This document shows, piece by piece, positions 5,737 through 13,541 of a stretch of DNA of 14,176 nt; the first letter of the stretch is position 1; every line of letters begins with the position of its first letter. This stretch comes from Minisyncoccota bacterium (GTDB taxonomy: Bacteria > Patescibacteriota > Minisyncoccia > UBA6257 > JAAZHW01): NCBI GenBank assembly GCA_028696375.1, contig JAQVHD010000012.1, forward strand, positions 1-14,176, read 5' to 3'. The notes beneath the pieces are model-generated. The model was not told the DNA's origin. It was given only the letters and a program-made list of their open reading frames with translations, and made no database searches. The position numbers and the translations under genes are program-made.

Positions 5737-6090
5737 TTATAAAACAAATTCAACAATAGCGACTGGAGCGCCGTCGCGTTTTCGACGACGAGGACTTTTT
5801 ACAATTCGAATATAACCACCTTTGCGATCTTGAAGTTTCGGTGCAATATTATAAAAAAGTTCTTTCGCTGGTTTTTCACCAATGCGACTAATTAATAAGC
5901 GGTAAGCAGCTAACGTTTGTTTTTTAGCTAAAGTCACCAGTTTTTCTGTTTCCACTTTTAATTCACGAGCTCGCGCTTCTGTTGTCTCAATTTTTTTGTT
6001 TATAATCAAATTCGCAATCAGACTCTTCATAAAGAGATTCCGATCACCTCGCGTTCTCCCAAATTTTCTGCCTTTATTTAAATGCCTCAT
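5737..6090 (-). CDS. rplQ: 50S ribosomal protein L17
   Basis: L17 lies near the exit of the 50S peptide tunnel. The 117-residue protein begins MRHLNKGRKFGRTRGDRNLFMKSL, the hallmark start of the family (MRHRKSGRKLGR...H..AMFRNM in others), continues with the LIINKKIETTEARARELKVETEKLVTLAK helix region, and ends with the RKGGYIRIVKSPRRRKRDGAPVAIVEFVL strand that closes the fold. Length is normal. It follows rpoA by 3 bp, the order rpoA-rplQ being nearly universal in bacteria. No Shine-Dalgarno precedes the ATG, and termination-reinitiation from rpoA is the likely way ribosomes reach it. Confidence 0.98.
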   Translation of the reverse strand: MRHLNKGRKFGRTRGDRNLFMKSLIANLIINKKIETTEARARELKVETEKLVTLAKKQTLAAYRLLISRIGEKPAKELFYNIAPKLQDRKGGYIRIVKSPRRRKRDGAPVAIVEFVL

Positions 6091-6093
6091 AAA

Positions 6094-6891
6094 TTATTTT
6101 TTGGATTTTTTAGCTTTAACTGTTTTCTTCTTTGTTTCCTTTCCTTTGGTTGCTTTTTTACTAACCTCCTTTTTCTCTTCTATCTTTTCTTCTTTTTCTT
6201 CAGGCAAAGAAATATCACCGACGATTTTAAAATGTTCTTCTAAAATATTAGCAGCTTGCTTTAACGCTGCCCGCGGCAGAATACTGCCATCCGTTTCAAT
6301 AAAAAGTCTTAAACGATTATAATCCGTTCTCTCGCCCACACGCATATTCTCTACTTCAAAATCAACTTTTTTAACTGGCGTGAAGGTGGCATCCAAACTA
6401 ATAGTCCCAATGGGTAATTTTTCCTTTTGTCTCATTTCCGCGGGCATATAACCAAGCCCCTCTTCAATAGTTAAAATCATTTCTAGTTCTGATTTTTTAT
6501 CAGTTAAAGTAGCAATATGAACATCGGGCGTTAAAATTTCTACGTTGGAATTTCTTTCAATGTCTTTTGCCTTAATTTCACCTTCACCCTTCGCTTTCAA
6601 AATTAAAGTGTGGGAACCTTCAGAAAAACATTTAACTCTGATTTTCTTCAAATTCAGAATAAGCTGAATGACATCCTCTAAAACCCCATCAATAACGGAA
6701 AATTCATGAGGAACGCCTTTAATTTGAACCGTGGTAATGGCAAAACCTTTTAGAGAAGAAAGAAGGACTCTTCTTAAGGCATTGCCAATAGTTACGCCAT
6801 AGCCTGTATAAAGATTCTCGATCTCGAAAACACCCTCTGTAGATGTTTCTTTAATAATTTTTGGTTTAGTTGGAAAAATAAAACCTGTCAT
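6094..6891 (-). CDS. rpoA: RNA polymerase alpha subunit lacking the alpha-CTD
   Basis: Alpha dimerises and nucleates assembly of RNA polymerase. The N-terminal domain (about residues 1-227) is complete: FEIENLYTGYGVTIGNALRRVLLSSLKG near 22-49, PHEFSVIDGVLEDVIQLILNLK at 61-82, YMPAEMRQ at 148 and VENMRVGERTDYNRLRLFIETDGSI at 180-204. The linker and the helical C-terminal domain that contacts UP-element DNA and activators (normally ending the ~310-330-residue protein) are missing. Instead, residues 229-265 are a Lys/Glu tail that becomes almost purely basic at the end. The 3' end carries TAA and is followed at once by rplQ, so this is not a frameshift; I looked for a separate domain downstream and found none. 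ATG at 6891 lies 5 bp past rpsD. Confidence 0.97.
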   Translation of the reverse strand: MTGFIFPTKPKIIKETSTEGVFEIENLYTGYGVTIGNALRRVLLSSLKGFAITTVQIKGVPHEFSVIDGVLEDVIQLILNLKKIRVKCFSEGSHTLILKAKGEGEIKAKDIERNSNVEILTPDVHIATLTDKKSELEMILTIEEGLGYMPAEMRQKEKLPIGTISLDATFTPVKKVDFEVENMRVGERTDYNRLRLFIETDGSILPRAALKQAANILEEHFKIVGDISLPEEKEEKIEEKKEVSKKATKGKETKKKTVKAKKSKK

Positions 6892-6896
6892 AAATT

Positions 6897-7520
6897 TTAG
6901 TGCGAATAAAATTCGACTATTTGCCTAAAATCAAATGGAGGCATTTGTTTAGCCAAGCTCGGTTCAGCAACAACTCTTGCCTCTAATTTTTCCGGATTTA
7001 AAGTTAAATAATCCGGCAATTGGACCTTTTTCAAATTTTTAGAAAGATTTTTAAAAGGAGTTTTGGACAAGCTCTGAGGCCTAATAGTAATTACATCTCC
7101 TTTTTTCAATTCATAGGCAGGTACATCAATTTTTTTATTATTTACCAAAATGTGACCATGGCTGACCGTTTGTCGGGCGGCCTGACGAGAGGGAGCAAAT
7201 CCTAAACGAAAAATGACGTTATCTAATCTCAACTCTAATTTTTTGAAAAATGTTTCACTGGTAGATTCAGGACTTTTTGTTGCTTCCTTAAAATATTTTT
7301 TCATCTGAGCTTCATTAACACCGTAAGTTAATTTAACCTTACGGACCTCTTCTAATTGTCGGCCATACTCAGAGGCAGTTTTCGTCTTTCTTTTCTTGTG
7401 CATCCCTGGCGCATAGGGTTTTCTAATTAGTGCGCATTTTACCGAATAACAACGTTCGCCTTTTAAGAAAAGCTTTTCTCCTGCCCGACGACATTTTCGA
7501 CATTGAGCATCTAACGCCAT
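6897..7520 (-). CDS. rpsD: 30S ribosomal protein S4 (zinc-binding form)
   Basis: S4 starts 30S assembly at the five-way junction of 16S and is part of the mRNA entry helicase. The 207-residue protein has a four-Cys knuckle at C7, C10, C24 and C29, the zinc-binding type, then the helical RKTKTASEYGRQLEEVRKVKLTYGVNEAQMKKYF part, and an S4 RNA-binding domain at about 97-150 (LDNVIFRLGFAPSRQAARQTVSHGHILVN). The C-terminus (AKQMPPFDFRQIVEFYSH) is typical. Seven bp follow rpsK. A GAGGAG upstream encodes the Arg-Arg end of S11 and lies too far (about 14 nt) to act as a normal ribosome binding site. In E. coli S4 represses this operon; no matching leader structure is evident here. Confidence 0.98.
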   Translation of the reverse strand: MALDAQCRKCRRAGEKLFLKGERCYSVKCALIRKPYAPGMHKKRKTKTASEYGRQLEEVRKVKLTYGVNEAQMKKYFKEATKSPESTSETFFKKLELRLDNVIFRLGFAPSRQAARQTVSHGHILVNNKKIDVPAYELKKGDVITIRPQSLSKTPFKNLSKNLKKVQLPDYLTLNPEKLEARVVAEPSLAKQMPPFDFRQIVEFYSH

Positions 7521-7527
7521 ACAACAA

Positions 7528-7986
7528 TTATACTCTCCTCACTTTTGGTGGCCGACAACCACCATGAGGAACCGGAGTAATATCTTTAATACTAACAATA
7601 TTAAACTCCTGAGCAATAAAACTGCGCAAAGCCGCCTCTCGGCCTGCGCCCAGACCTTTTACATAAACTTCAAATTCTGGGATATGCAATTTCTTAATTT
7701 TCTGAGCAATAGATTCGGCTACTTTCGCCGCCGCAAAGGAAGTAGCTTTTTTAGGCCCTTTGAATTGTAAATGACCCGCTGAAGACCAAGCTAAAACATT
7801 TCCTTCCTTATCAGTTACAGTGATGATTATATTATTATATGAAGAGGAAATGTAAATTTTGGCAGAGGAATAAACGCCTTTTTTAGCTATTTCTTTTGCC
7901 TCGGTTTGTTTCATTGCCGATTCTAACGTCTCTTTTTCCTTGAGCGCCTCTTCTTCGTTTTGAACAATAACACGTTTCTTTCCCAT
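7528..7986 (-). CDS. rpsK: 30S ribosomal protein S11
   Basis: S11 sits on the 30S platform next to the E site and the 3' end of 16S. The 152-residue protein has about 35 extra charged residues at the N-terminus (EEEALKEKETLESAMKQTEAKE), then the family core starting AKIYISSSYNNIIITVTDKEGNVLAWSSAG, FKGPKKATSFAAAKVAE, VYVKGLGAGREAALRSF and the ending ITPVPHGGCRPPKVRRV, which matches the standard HNGCRPPKKRRV except for two substitutions. The protein's neighbourhood in the ribosome is notable because the 16S 3' end it contacts has lost its usual sequence here. One bp separates it from rpsM. No Shine-Dalgarno. Confidence 0.98.
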   Translation of the reverse strand: MGKKRVIVQNEEEALKEKETLESAMKQTEAKEIAKKGVYSSAKIYISSSYNNIIITVTDKEGNVLAWSSAGHLQFKGPKKATSFAAAKVAESIAQKIKKLHIPEFEVYVKGLGAGREAALRSFIAQEFNIVSIKDITPVPHGGCRPPKVRRV

Positions 7987-7987
7987 A

Positions 7988-8374
7988 TTACTTAAGTTCT
8001 AATTTACGCTTACCACTTCCGACTGTTCGCCTTACATTGCCTCTAACGGTTCGAGAATTAGTTTTTGTTCTCTGACCCCGTACTGGTAATTTACGGGCAT
8101 GACGAATGCCGCGATAAGCATTTATATCTTTTAGACGACGAGTATTAGCTTGTATCTCTCTTCTTAAATCGCCTTCAATTTTATAATTATTGTCTATAAT
8201 TTCTTGCAAACGCCCAATTTCCGCAGCGCTCAAATCTTTTGTTTTTTTCTGCATATCAATATTGGCGGTATTTAAAATTTTTTTAGCCAAAGATTGACCA
8301 ATCCCATAAATATAGGAAAGGCTTACATAGACGGGTTTATTATCGGGAATATTAACATTGCAAATTCTCACCAT
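7988..8374 (-). CDS. rpsM: 30S ribosomal protein S13
   Basis: S13 is a 30S head protein that forms bridges to the 50S subunit and touches P-site tRNA. The 128-residue sequence starts MVRICNVNIPDNKPVYVSLSYIYGIGQSLAKKIL (helix-two-turns-helix region), has the LQEIIDNNYKIEGDLRREIQANTRRLKDINAYRGIRHARKLPVRGQRTKTNSRT core and a basic C-terminal tail GSGKRKLELK. Length and motifs are normal. It starts 3 bp past rpmJ; an AAGG just before the start is part of the rpmJ coding end. Confidence 0.98.
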   Translation of the reverse strand: MVRICNVNIPDNKPVYVSLSYIYGIGQSLAKKILNTANIDMQKKTKDLSAAEIGRLQEIIDNNYKIEGDLRREIQANTRRLKDINAYRGIRHARKLPVRGQRTKTNSRTVRGNVRRTVGSGKRKLELK

Positions 8375-8377
8375 AGT

Positions 8378-8494
8378 TTAACCTTGTCTTTGTTTATGCT
8401 TAGGATTTTTTTTGCAAATAATAAAAACGCGATTTTTGCGTCGCACAACCTTGCAATCACGACATATTTTTTTTACTGATGCACGCACTTTCAT
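8378..8494 (-). CDS. rpmJ: 50S ribosomal protein L36
   Basis: A 38-residue protein, below usual ORF length cut-offs, found by reading the gap between infA and rpsM. It begins MKVRASVKKICRDCKVVRR and ends CKKNPKHKQRQG, the standard L36 start and end. The zinc ligands are all there: C11, C14, C27 and H33, so this is the zinc-binding type. L36 sits in the 50S body near the base of the stalk and helps late assembly. One bp separates it from infA and 3 bp from rpsM, the classic infA-rpmJ-rpsM order. Upstream there is only a weak GGA. Confidence 0.98.
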   Translation of the reverse strand: MKVRASVKKICRDCKVVRRKNRVFIICKKNPKHKQRQG

Positions 8495-8495
8495 A

Positions 8496-8702
8496 TTATT
8501 TCCGATATACAATTCGGCCTCGCTTATCATCATAAGGGCTCATTTCGACAACTACCCGATCTCCTACTAAAATTCGGATGAAATTTAAACGCAACTTACC
8601 GGCTAAATGGGCTAAAACTTCTCGGCCATCATCTAATCGCACTTTAAAAGTAGTACTGGGTAGCGCTTCGATTACAACGCCTTCGTATTGATTTTGCTTC
8701 AT
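8496..8702 (-). CDS. infA: Translation initiation factor IF-1
   Basis: IF-1 occupies the A site of the 30S subunit during initiation and helps IF-2 and IF-3. The sequence is a single OB-fold (S1-like) domain: GVVIEALPSTTFKVRLDDGREVLAHLAGKLRLNFIRILVGDRVVVEMSPYDDKRGRIVYRK, close to E. coli IF-1 throughout. With the ATG at 8702 it has 68 residues, near the family's ~72. A TTG at 8723 would add seven residues, but the mapped promoter would put the RNA start only about 11 nt from it, so ATG is preferred. First gene of the ribosomal operon; usual upstream partners secY, adk and map are not here, replaced by the membrane protein gene. Confidence 0.96.
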   Translation of the reverse strand: MKQNQYEGVVIEALPSTTFKVRLDDGREVLAHLAGKLRLNFIRILVGDRVVVEMSPYDDKRGRIVYRK

Positions 8703-8740
8703 AGAAGATTTACTGCGAACCAAATTGTAAATATATTTGT

Positions 8741-8768
8741 ATTATAAAAATCTTTTTTCATTAGTCAA
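8741..8768 (-). promoter_or_regulatory. infA: Promoter of the infA-rpsI ribosomal operon
   Basis: Minus-strand TTGACT (8768-8763), 16-nt spacer, perfect TATAAT (8746-8741). It begins 2 bp past the stop codon of the upstream membrane protein gene. Predicted start near 8734, giving a leader of about 32 nt without a Shine-Dalgarno. Confidence 0.75.
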
Positions 8769-8770
8769 CT

Positions 8771-10438
8771 CTAAACAGCTTCTCCGTCTAAAGTAACCTT
8801 GATGCGGCTCTCATTTAATGGAAGAAATTCTAAAAATTTTGGCCAAATATAAACATTAATTTTTTCAATATTTTTATACTGTTTAAACAATTGATTGAGA
8901 TCTTTTGTGCTCTTACCAGCTAACTGGTTTTTAAATTGATTAACATCGACTGGATCGCGAAAAACAAGAGTCGCCGAGACAGGAAAAGAAAGCAGTTTTT
9001 TGTCAAAATCAACTCTCGGAACACCATACTCAAAATGATAACTAAAAAGTTCTTTTTCCTGCCAACCCGGATTATCTCTCAGAGCTAAGGCATTAAAGAG
9101 TTGTTTCACATCGTCCTCTTTAAATGCTAAAACTTTTAAGACTACTTTTGCTGTCATTTCAAATTCTTCCGCCTTTTCACCTAATTGAGGCGTAGTAGTA
9201 ACTGAGGTTACAATTAATTGCTTGGCATCATCTAAAATAACACTTTTTGCTGGTAATTTTGTTTGCAATTCTTCATTAAGAGAAACATAGGCGATGTCGG
9301 CTATTTTCTTTTTGGCATTATTAATATCTTCCTGTCCTACTACTTTAGTTTGTCCAGTATAACCACCAGTCATGGGCTTAAGAGATTCTGCATAAAATTT
9401 TTCATAACGTGGCGTTCCTTGAAATCCAGGAATGGTAAATTTAGTTGGCCCAATATTATAACTTTCGCCCGGCTGATCGGCAATCACTTCTGCATCAATA
9501 TAAGAAGGAATAATATTGCCATTTTCTATCTTCGCGCCCGGCACAACTACTTGATTGATTAAGCGAAAAATCTTTCCATCTGGTGTCATAAAACGCGTTG
9601 TGGCAACGAGCGTTTGAGGACTAGAGCTATAAGAATTGTAAATTCTAATGGTTCCTTTAGCTTTAGCCTCAATGTTTTTAATTTCCGTAGCTGGAAATTT
9701 TTGGGTGATAGTACGAGTTCCTTCAAAATGCGTCAATGGAATTTGAAAATTACCAAAATCCACCTCTTTGATATTACTCGTCACTAAAATAGGCAACTGT
9801 TCATTCCAATTATATTTATTAGAAACGATATTTATTTCTGCTCGGGCAACAAAATTAATAAATAGATAGGAGGCAATAAAAAGAAAAGCTACAATACCGA
9901 GAGCAATCCATCCTCCTTTTCCAAATCGAAATGATTTCTTTTCTTTATTTTTACGTTCTCGACGAATTTCTTTTTCTGAAATGTGTATTTCCGAAAAACT
10001 CTTCTTATCAAAATAATCCGTAAAAAATTTTTTCTCTTTCGGAGCAGAAACTTCATTTTTAGTTTCTTCCTTTTCTACTCCATTAAAAATCGGCTCGGCT
10101 GTTTTTTTAACTCGATTTTTATTTTTCTGGGGAGGCCGAATATCACCTATTAATATTTGATTTTTAATACTTGGCCGACTCATCTGAGACAGCTCGACAA
10201 TTTTTATTCCTGATTCTTTGGCCATCAGTAAAACTTCTTCGGCATCACTATTAATATAAATTTTTTTATTAGCCGCATCAGCTTCTCTTTTTATTAAACG
10301 AAAATTTAAAATAGATTCACTAATTCTCGCATTTTCCGGAATAATCAAAATAACGGCTTCATTGGTGGAGTTAATAATTTTTTCCACCACCTCGGAAACC
10401 GAATCATTTATTTCAACATAGATGTTTTCTGCTTTCAT
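8771..10438 (-). CDS. Single-pass membrane protein with baseplate-J-like ectodomain
   Basis: A 555-residue protein of a type widespread in CPR genomes and often named 'baseplate J/gp47 family'. Visible parts: an alpha/beta N-terminal domain (about 1-85; VILIIPENARISESILNFRLIKREADAANKK then NSDAEEVLLMAKESGI), a charged linker (100-172), one membrane helix at about 177-199 (WIALGIVAFLFIASYLFINF) behind a basic KKSFRFGK patch, so the N-terminus is cytoplasmic and the rest outside, then a beta-rich ectodomain. The stretch VIADQPGESYNIGPTKFTIPGF (about 318-339) recalls the gp47/baseplate-J fold. Other contractile-tail genes are absent, so I infer a cell-envelope role and not a phage tail. Its ATG is 1 bp from the stop of the actin-like gene, so both are cotranscribed. 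Ends with TAG. Function unknown. Confidence 0.82.
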   Translation of the reverse strand: MKAENIYVEINDSVSEVVEKIINSTNEAVILIIPENARISESILNFRLIKREADAANKKIYINSDAEEVLLMAKESGIKIVELSQMSRPSIKNQILIGDIRPPQKNKNRVKKTAEPIFNGVEKEETKNEVSAPKEKKFFTDYFDKKSFSEIHISEKEIRRERKNKEKKSFRFGKGGWIALGIVAFLFIASYLFINFVARAEINIVSNKYNWNEQLPILVTSNIKEVDFGNFQIPLTHFEGTRTITQKFPATEIKNIEAKAKGTIRIYNSYSSSPQTLVATTRFMTPDGKIFRLINQVVVPGAKIENGNIIPSYIDAEVIADQPGESYNIGPTKFTIPGFQGTPRYEKFYAESLKPMTGGYTGQTKVVGQEDINNAKKKIADIAYVSLNEELQTKLPAKSVILDDAKQLIVTSVTTTPQLGEKAEEFEMTAKVVLKVLAFKEDDVKQLFNALALRDNPGWQEKELFSYHFEYGVPRVDFDKKLLSFPVSATLVFRDPVDVNQFKNQLAGKSTKDLNQLFKQYKNIEKINVYIWPKFLEFLPLNESRIKVTLDGEAV

Positions 10439-10439
10439 T

Positions 10440-11678
10440 TTATTGACGTTTTTGAAGTAAGTTTTGGTTAAGCCATTTAATTCGACGTTTTAAAATTTTG
10501 TTCATTTCCTCATATTTATTATCAACCCAGAAAATAACTGCTAGATTCATTACTAAATTGATGGTTAATTCATTCTCATTAAAGTTTGTCAGTTCTAAAT
10601 TAAGATCTTTCATGAGTTGCGAAGCATCATAAAATTTTATCTTCACAGGGTTAGTAAAAAATGTGGCGCTCCATTTCTGATTTTCCAAATAAGGAATGGT
10701 GTCGGGAAAATCTTTTAAATCTCCCGCAAGATAAATATAACTAATTTTTTCCGTTAATCCGACATCCTTAAAGGCTAAAGCAATGCCTTGAGCGAGAATT
10801 TTTAGTTCTTTCTCGAATATTTTTTTAAACCACTCATGAGCTGCCTCACTCATTCCTCCCCGGCTATAAAGATCCTGTAATTCTTTAGCCAATTCTAAGG
10901 AAACATCCAATCGCTGAGATAATGATTTAATTAAATTCATTGATCCCCACTCGAATAATCGATATGAATTTAAATAATTACCTAGAACGGCTACGCTCGT
11001 TGAATAAGGCCCGATTTCTACAAAGGCAATCTGGTCTCTTCTTTCTATTAAAGATGAAATTTTATCAAAAATCAAATTTTTTTCAGCGCATAAAACCAAT
11101 TCCCCGCCCCATGACTCTAAAACATCTTTGATATTTTCCCAAAATAAATAGTTAAGATAAGTGTTCTCTAGACAAAAAGACAAGGATTTGCCGCTAAAGC
11201 CAATAGGGTTTAAAACTTTGCGATCGTCGATTCGGGGATCGCTAATTTTTGAATCAGCTAAAACCACATCCCATTCTGAAATCTTTAATTTTTGGCTAAC
11301 AAAAATCCGCTCTTTGTCATAAAGTCGCCACGCCAGATTTAAAATAACGTTTTCCAACTCTTCTTTGTCAATGGGCGACAAAGCATTTTCTCTCACTACT
11401 GAAAAACGTACTTTGGTTGATTTGGCAAAAGGTTGTTCTAAACTTAATAAAAGAGGGGTTTTCTTTGAAATTTTTTTGATAAGTTGAGCGAGGGCATCAA
11501 CAATATCTTTTTCGCCAAATCCATCTTCTTCCCGATTAAGGGAGTGAAAGTGTTTTTGAATCTTTAGTTTTTTATTAGTGGTATTAATTAAAACGAGGCT
11601 AGCGGATATTTCATGCAAACCGCCAAAAAAACAAAAGATCGGTTTCCAATTTTTATGAAAAATGCGGAATAAATTCAT
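10440..11678 (-). CDS. Degenerate FtsA/PilM-like actin-fold protein
   Basis: A 412-residue protein that I place tentatively in the actin-like (ASKHA) group near FtsA and PilM. The best evidence is FVEIGPYSTSVAVLGN (about 219-234), which matches the second phosphate loop (VDIGxxxT), and ISYIYLAGDLKDFP (about 312-325), which matches the adenosine loop (hhhTGG), with a helical region between them. The first phosphate loop near the N-terminus (FFGGLHEISASLVL) lacks the usual Asp, Glu replaces Asp in the second, and TGG has become AGD, so nucleotide hydrolysis is doubtful. PilM and FtsA dock on the inner face of the membrane; the next gene encodes a membrane protein, in line with such a pair. It starts 22 bp past alaS. 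GAGG precedes the ATG by only 2 nt, too near for a normal ribosome binding site. Confidence 0.6.
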   Translation of the reverse strand: MNLFRIFHKNWKPIFCFFGGLHEISASLVLINTTNKKLKIQKHFHSLNREEDGFGEKDIVDALAQLIKKISKKTPLLLSLEQPFAKSTKVRFSVVRENALSPIDKEELENVILNLAWRLYDKERIFVSQKLKISEWDVVLADSKISDPRIDDRKVLNPIGFSGKSLSFCLENTYLNYLFWENIKDVLESWGGELVLCAEKNLIFDKISSLIERRDQIAFVEIGPYSTSVAVLGNYLNSYRLFEWGSMNLIKSLSQRLDVSLELAKELQDLYSRGGMSEAAHEWFKKIFEKELKILAQGIALAFKDVGLTEKISYIYLAGDLKDFPDTIPYLENQKWSATFFTNPVKIKFYDASQLMKDLNLELTNFNENELTINLVMNLAVIFWVDNKYEEMNKILKRRIKWLNQNLLQKRQ

Positions 11679-11688
11679 GTCCTCATTT

Positions 11689-11697
11689 ATTATAACA
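11689..11697 (-). promoter_or_regulatory. Extended -10 promoter before the actin-like gene
   Basis: TGTTATAAT on the minus strand is a perfect extended -10 element in the 22-bp gap after alaS; no -35 is needed or seen. RNA would start about 4 nt before the ATG at 11678, giving a nearly leaderless mRNA. Confidence 0.55.
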
Positions 11698-11700
11698 TTT

Positions 11701-13476
11701 TTATTCCAAAATAGCCTTGATTCGTCTGACGCCTTGAGAAACCGCTTCCTCTTTTATTATCTTAAAATGACCCAACTCGCCGGTATTGTTCACATGAGGC
11801 CCGCCACAAATCTCTTTAGAATAAGCATTTTCCAAACCGTTTTCAGTCCGACCAATAAAATAAACCTTCACACGTTCGCCATATTTTTCACCAAAAAGAC
11901 CAATGGCTCCAATTTTTTTCGCTTCTTCCAAACTCATCTCTTTCATAATCACAGGCAGATTTTCCTGAATTTTTTGATTAACGATATCTTCTACTTTTTT
12001 TAATTGCTCAGACGTCGGTTTCTGAGAACAGGAAAAATCAAAACGTAATCGTTCTTCATTAATATTACTTCCTTTCTGTTTGACTTCCTCCCCCAAAACT
12101 TCCTGAAGGGCCTTGTGCAAGAGATGTGTGGCAGTATGATATTTAATAGCCTTGTCAGAATGACTTGCCAGCCCTCCCTTAAACATACCTGCCGAAGCAG
12201 TGCGCGAAAGTTCTTGATGCTTTTTAAATTCCTCCTGAAAACCATTGGTATCCACTTCAATATTTTTTTCTCTGGCTAACTCCTTAATTAATTCCAACGG
12301 GAAACCATAACTTTGATACAAGTCAAAAGCTTCTCTGCCCGAAATTATTTTTTTGTTCTGAGCTAATTTTTCAAATAAAGCCAATCCCTTCGAAAGGGTC
12401 TGGCTAAATTTTTCTTCTTCTCGCACTAATTGTTCTTCAATAAAATCTTTATTTTCGTTTAATTCAGGGTAGGTTTCGCCGTAAATTTTTAAAACCGGCT
12501 CCACAAACTTGAAGGCAAAAAAATCTTTAATACCCAATAAACGGCCGAAGCGGACCGCTCGTCTAATGAGGCGTCGTAAAATATAGCCGCGCTCCACATT
12601 AGAAGGTTCTAAATGTTCGGCTAAAAGAAAAATACTTGCTTTTAAATGATCAGCAATAATACGGCATTCCTTAGGAAAATCTTCATATTTTTTAAGGCTA
12701 ATTTCTTCGATCTTTCCAATTAGAGGTACAAATAATTCTGTTTCAAAAACCGAAGGCAAGTGATTAATAACCGCCAGCGTGCGTTCTAATCCCATCCCAG
12801 TATCAACATTTTTTTGTTTTAATAGTTCGTATTTTCCTTCTTTAGTTCTATTATAGGTCATAAAAACGTCATTCCAAATTTCTACCCAGTTAGCATCTTG
12901 AGGATTAAAAATTTTTGGCGTTGGATCTTTCCCTACCCAGTAAAACATCTCCGTATCCGGTCCACAGGGACCCGTTTCGCCAATTGGACCCCACCAGTTT
13001 TCTTTTCTGCCCAAAAAAGCAATCCGCTCTTTGGGAATCCCAACACTTTGCCACAGTTGGGCTGATTCTTCATCTTTAGGAGCCGTCTCGTCGCCGCCAA
13101 AGCAACTGACTGCTAATTTTTCTTTTTCCAAACCCAACCATTGAGACGAAGTTAAAAATTCGTAGCTCCATTCAATAGCTTCTTTTTTAAAATAATCGCC
13201 GAGCGACCAGTTGCCGAGCATTTCAAAAAAGGTCAAATGCGCCATATCACCCACTTCATCAATATCATCTGTTCTTAAACATTTTTGGACATCGCATAAA
13301 CGCTGGCCGGCCGGATGCTTCTCGCCCATTAAAAAAGGAATTAAAGGATGCATGCCGGCGGTTGTAAATAAAACTGTCGGATCATTTTCAGGAATTAAAG
13401 GTGCCGAAGGCAATCGGTGATGCCCTCGCTCTTCAAAAAAATTTAAATATTTTTCGCGTAATTCATCGGCTGTCAT
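11701..13476 (-). CDS. alaS: Alanyl-tRNA synthetase lacking the C-Ala domain
   Basis: Charges tRNA-Ala with alanine. From the ATG at 13476 the protein has 591 residues against about 875 in most bacteria. The class II catalytic core is complete: motif 1 region near NDPTVLFTTAGMHPLIPFL (31-49), motif 2 region GDMAHLTFFEMLGNWSLGDYF (76-96), GPCGPDTEMFYW (169-180) and motif 3 DTGMGLER (225-232). The tRNA-recognition helices (RGYILRRLIRRAVRFGRLLG) follow. The editing domain is present with H447, H451, C557 and H561 (HTATHLLH and CGGPH, normally CGGTH) that bind zinc and clear Ser/Gly mischarging. The DHHA1/C-Ala part after it is missing; the frame stops cleanly after GVRRIKAILE. Shortened AlaRS is common in CPR. 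Upstream TTG (13494) and ATG (13482) starts are possible; the chosen ATG best fits MTADELREKYLNFF. Confidence 0.96.
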   Translation of the reverse strand: MTADELREKYLNFFEERGHHRLPSAPLIPENDPTVLFTTAGMHPLIPFLMGEKHPAGQRLCDVQKCLRTDDIDEVGDMAHLTFFEMLGNWSLGDYFKKEAIEWSYEFLTSSQWLGLEKEKLAVSCFGGDETAPKDEESAQLWQSVGIPKERIAFLGRKENWWGPIGETGPCGPDTEMFYWVGKDPTPKIFNPQDANWVEIWNDVFMTYNRTKEGKYELLKQKNVDTGMGLERTLAVINHLPSVFETELFVPLIGKIEEISLKKYEDFPKECRIIADHLKASIFLLAEHLEPSNVERGYILRRLIRRAVRFGRLLGIKDFFAFKFVEPVLKIYGETYPELNENKDFIEEQLVREEEKFSQTLSKGLALFEKLAQNKKIISGREAFDLYQSYGFPLELIKELAREKNIEVDTNGFQEEFKKHQELSRTASAGMFKGGLASHSDKAIKYHTATHLLHKALQEVLGEEVKQKGSNINEERLRFDFSCSQKPTSEQLKKVEDIVNQKIQENLPVIMKEMSLEEAKKIGAIGLFGEKYGERVKVYFIGRTENGLENAYSKEICGGPHVNNTGELGHFKIIKEEAVSQGVRRIKAILE

Positions 13477-13483
13477 TATCATT

Positions 13484-13489
13484 ATTGTA
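13484..13489 (-). promoter_or_regulatory. alaS: Candidate -10 of alaS
   Basis: TACAAT on the minus strand, 7 nt before the ATG at 13476, with no convincing -35. If used, transcription would start at or within a base of the start codon, giving a leaderless mRNA. The element is a single hexamer in AT-rich DNA, hence low confidence. Confidence 0.35.
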
Positions 13490-13541
13490 ATCAATTTTTG
13501 GGAAAAAGAAAACAGGAAAAATGATTGGTGATGAGTGTTTC

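Noticed and set aside
5996..6322. Plus-strand frame of 108 codons, and other plus-strand frames over the ribosomal and envelope genes
   Set aside because: They are antisense to strongly conserved genes on the minus strand, and their hydrophobic sequences come from Lys/Glu codons read backwards.
7534..7542. GAGGAG as a ribosome binding site for rpsD
   Set aside because: It encodes the conserved Arg-Arg end of S11 and is about 14 nt from the rpsD start.
8703..8723. TTG start at 8723 for infA (75 residues)
   Set aside because: The ATG at 8702 gives a family-like length and leaves a usable leader after the promoter at 8741-8768.
8771..10438. Prophage or contractile-tail cluster
   Set aside because: Only one gene resembles a baseplate protein, it has a membrane helix, and no other tail, capsid or integrase gene is near.
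12000..12260. Open frame of 86 codons on the minus strand
   Set aside because: It is a shifted frame fully inside the well-conserved alaS gene.
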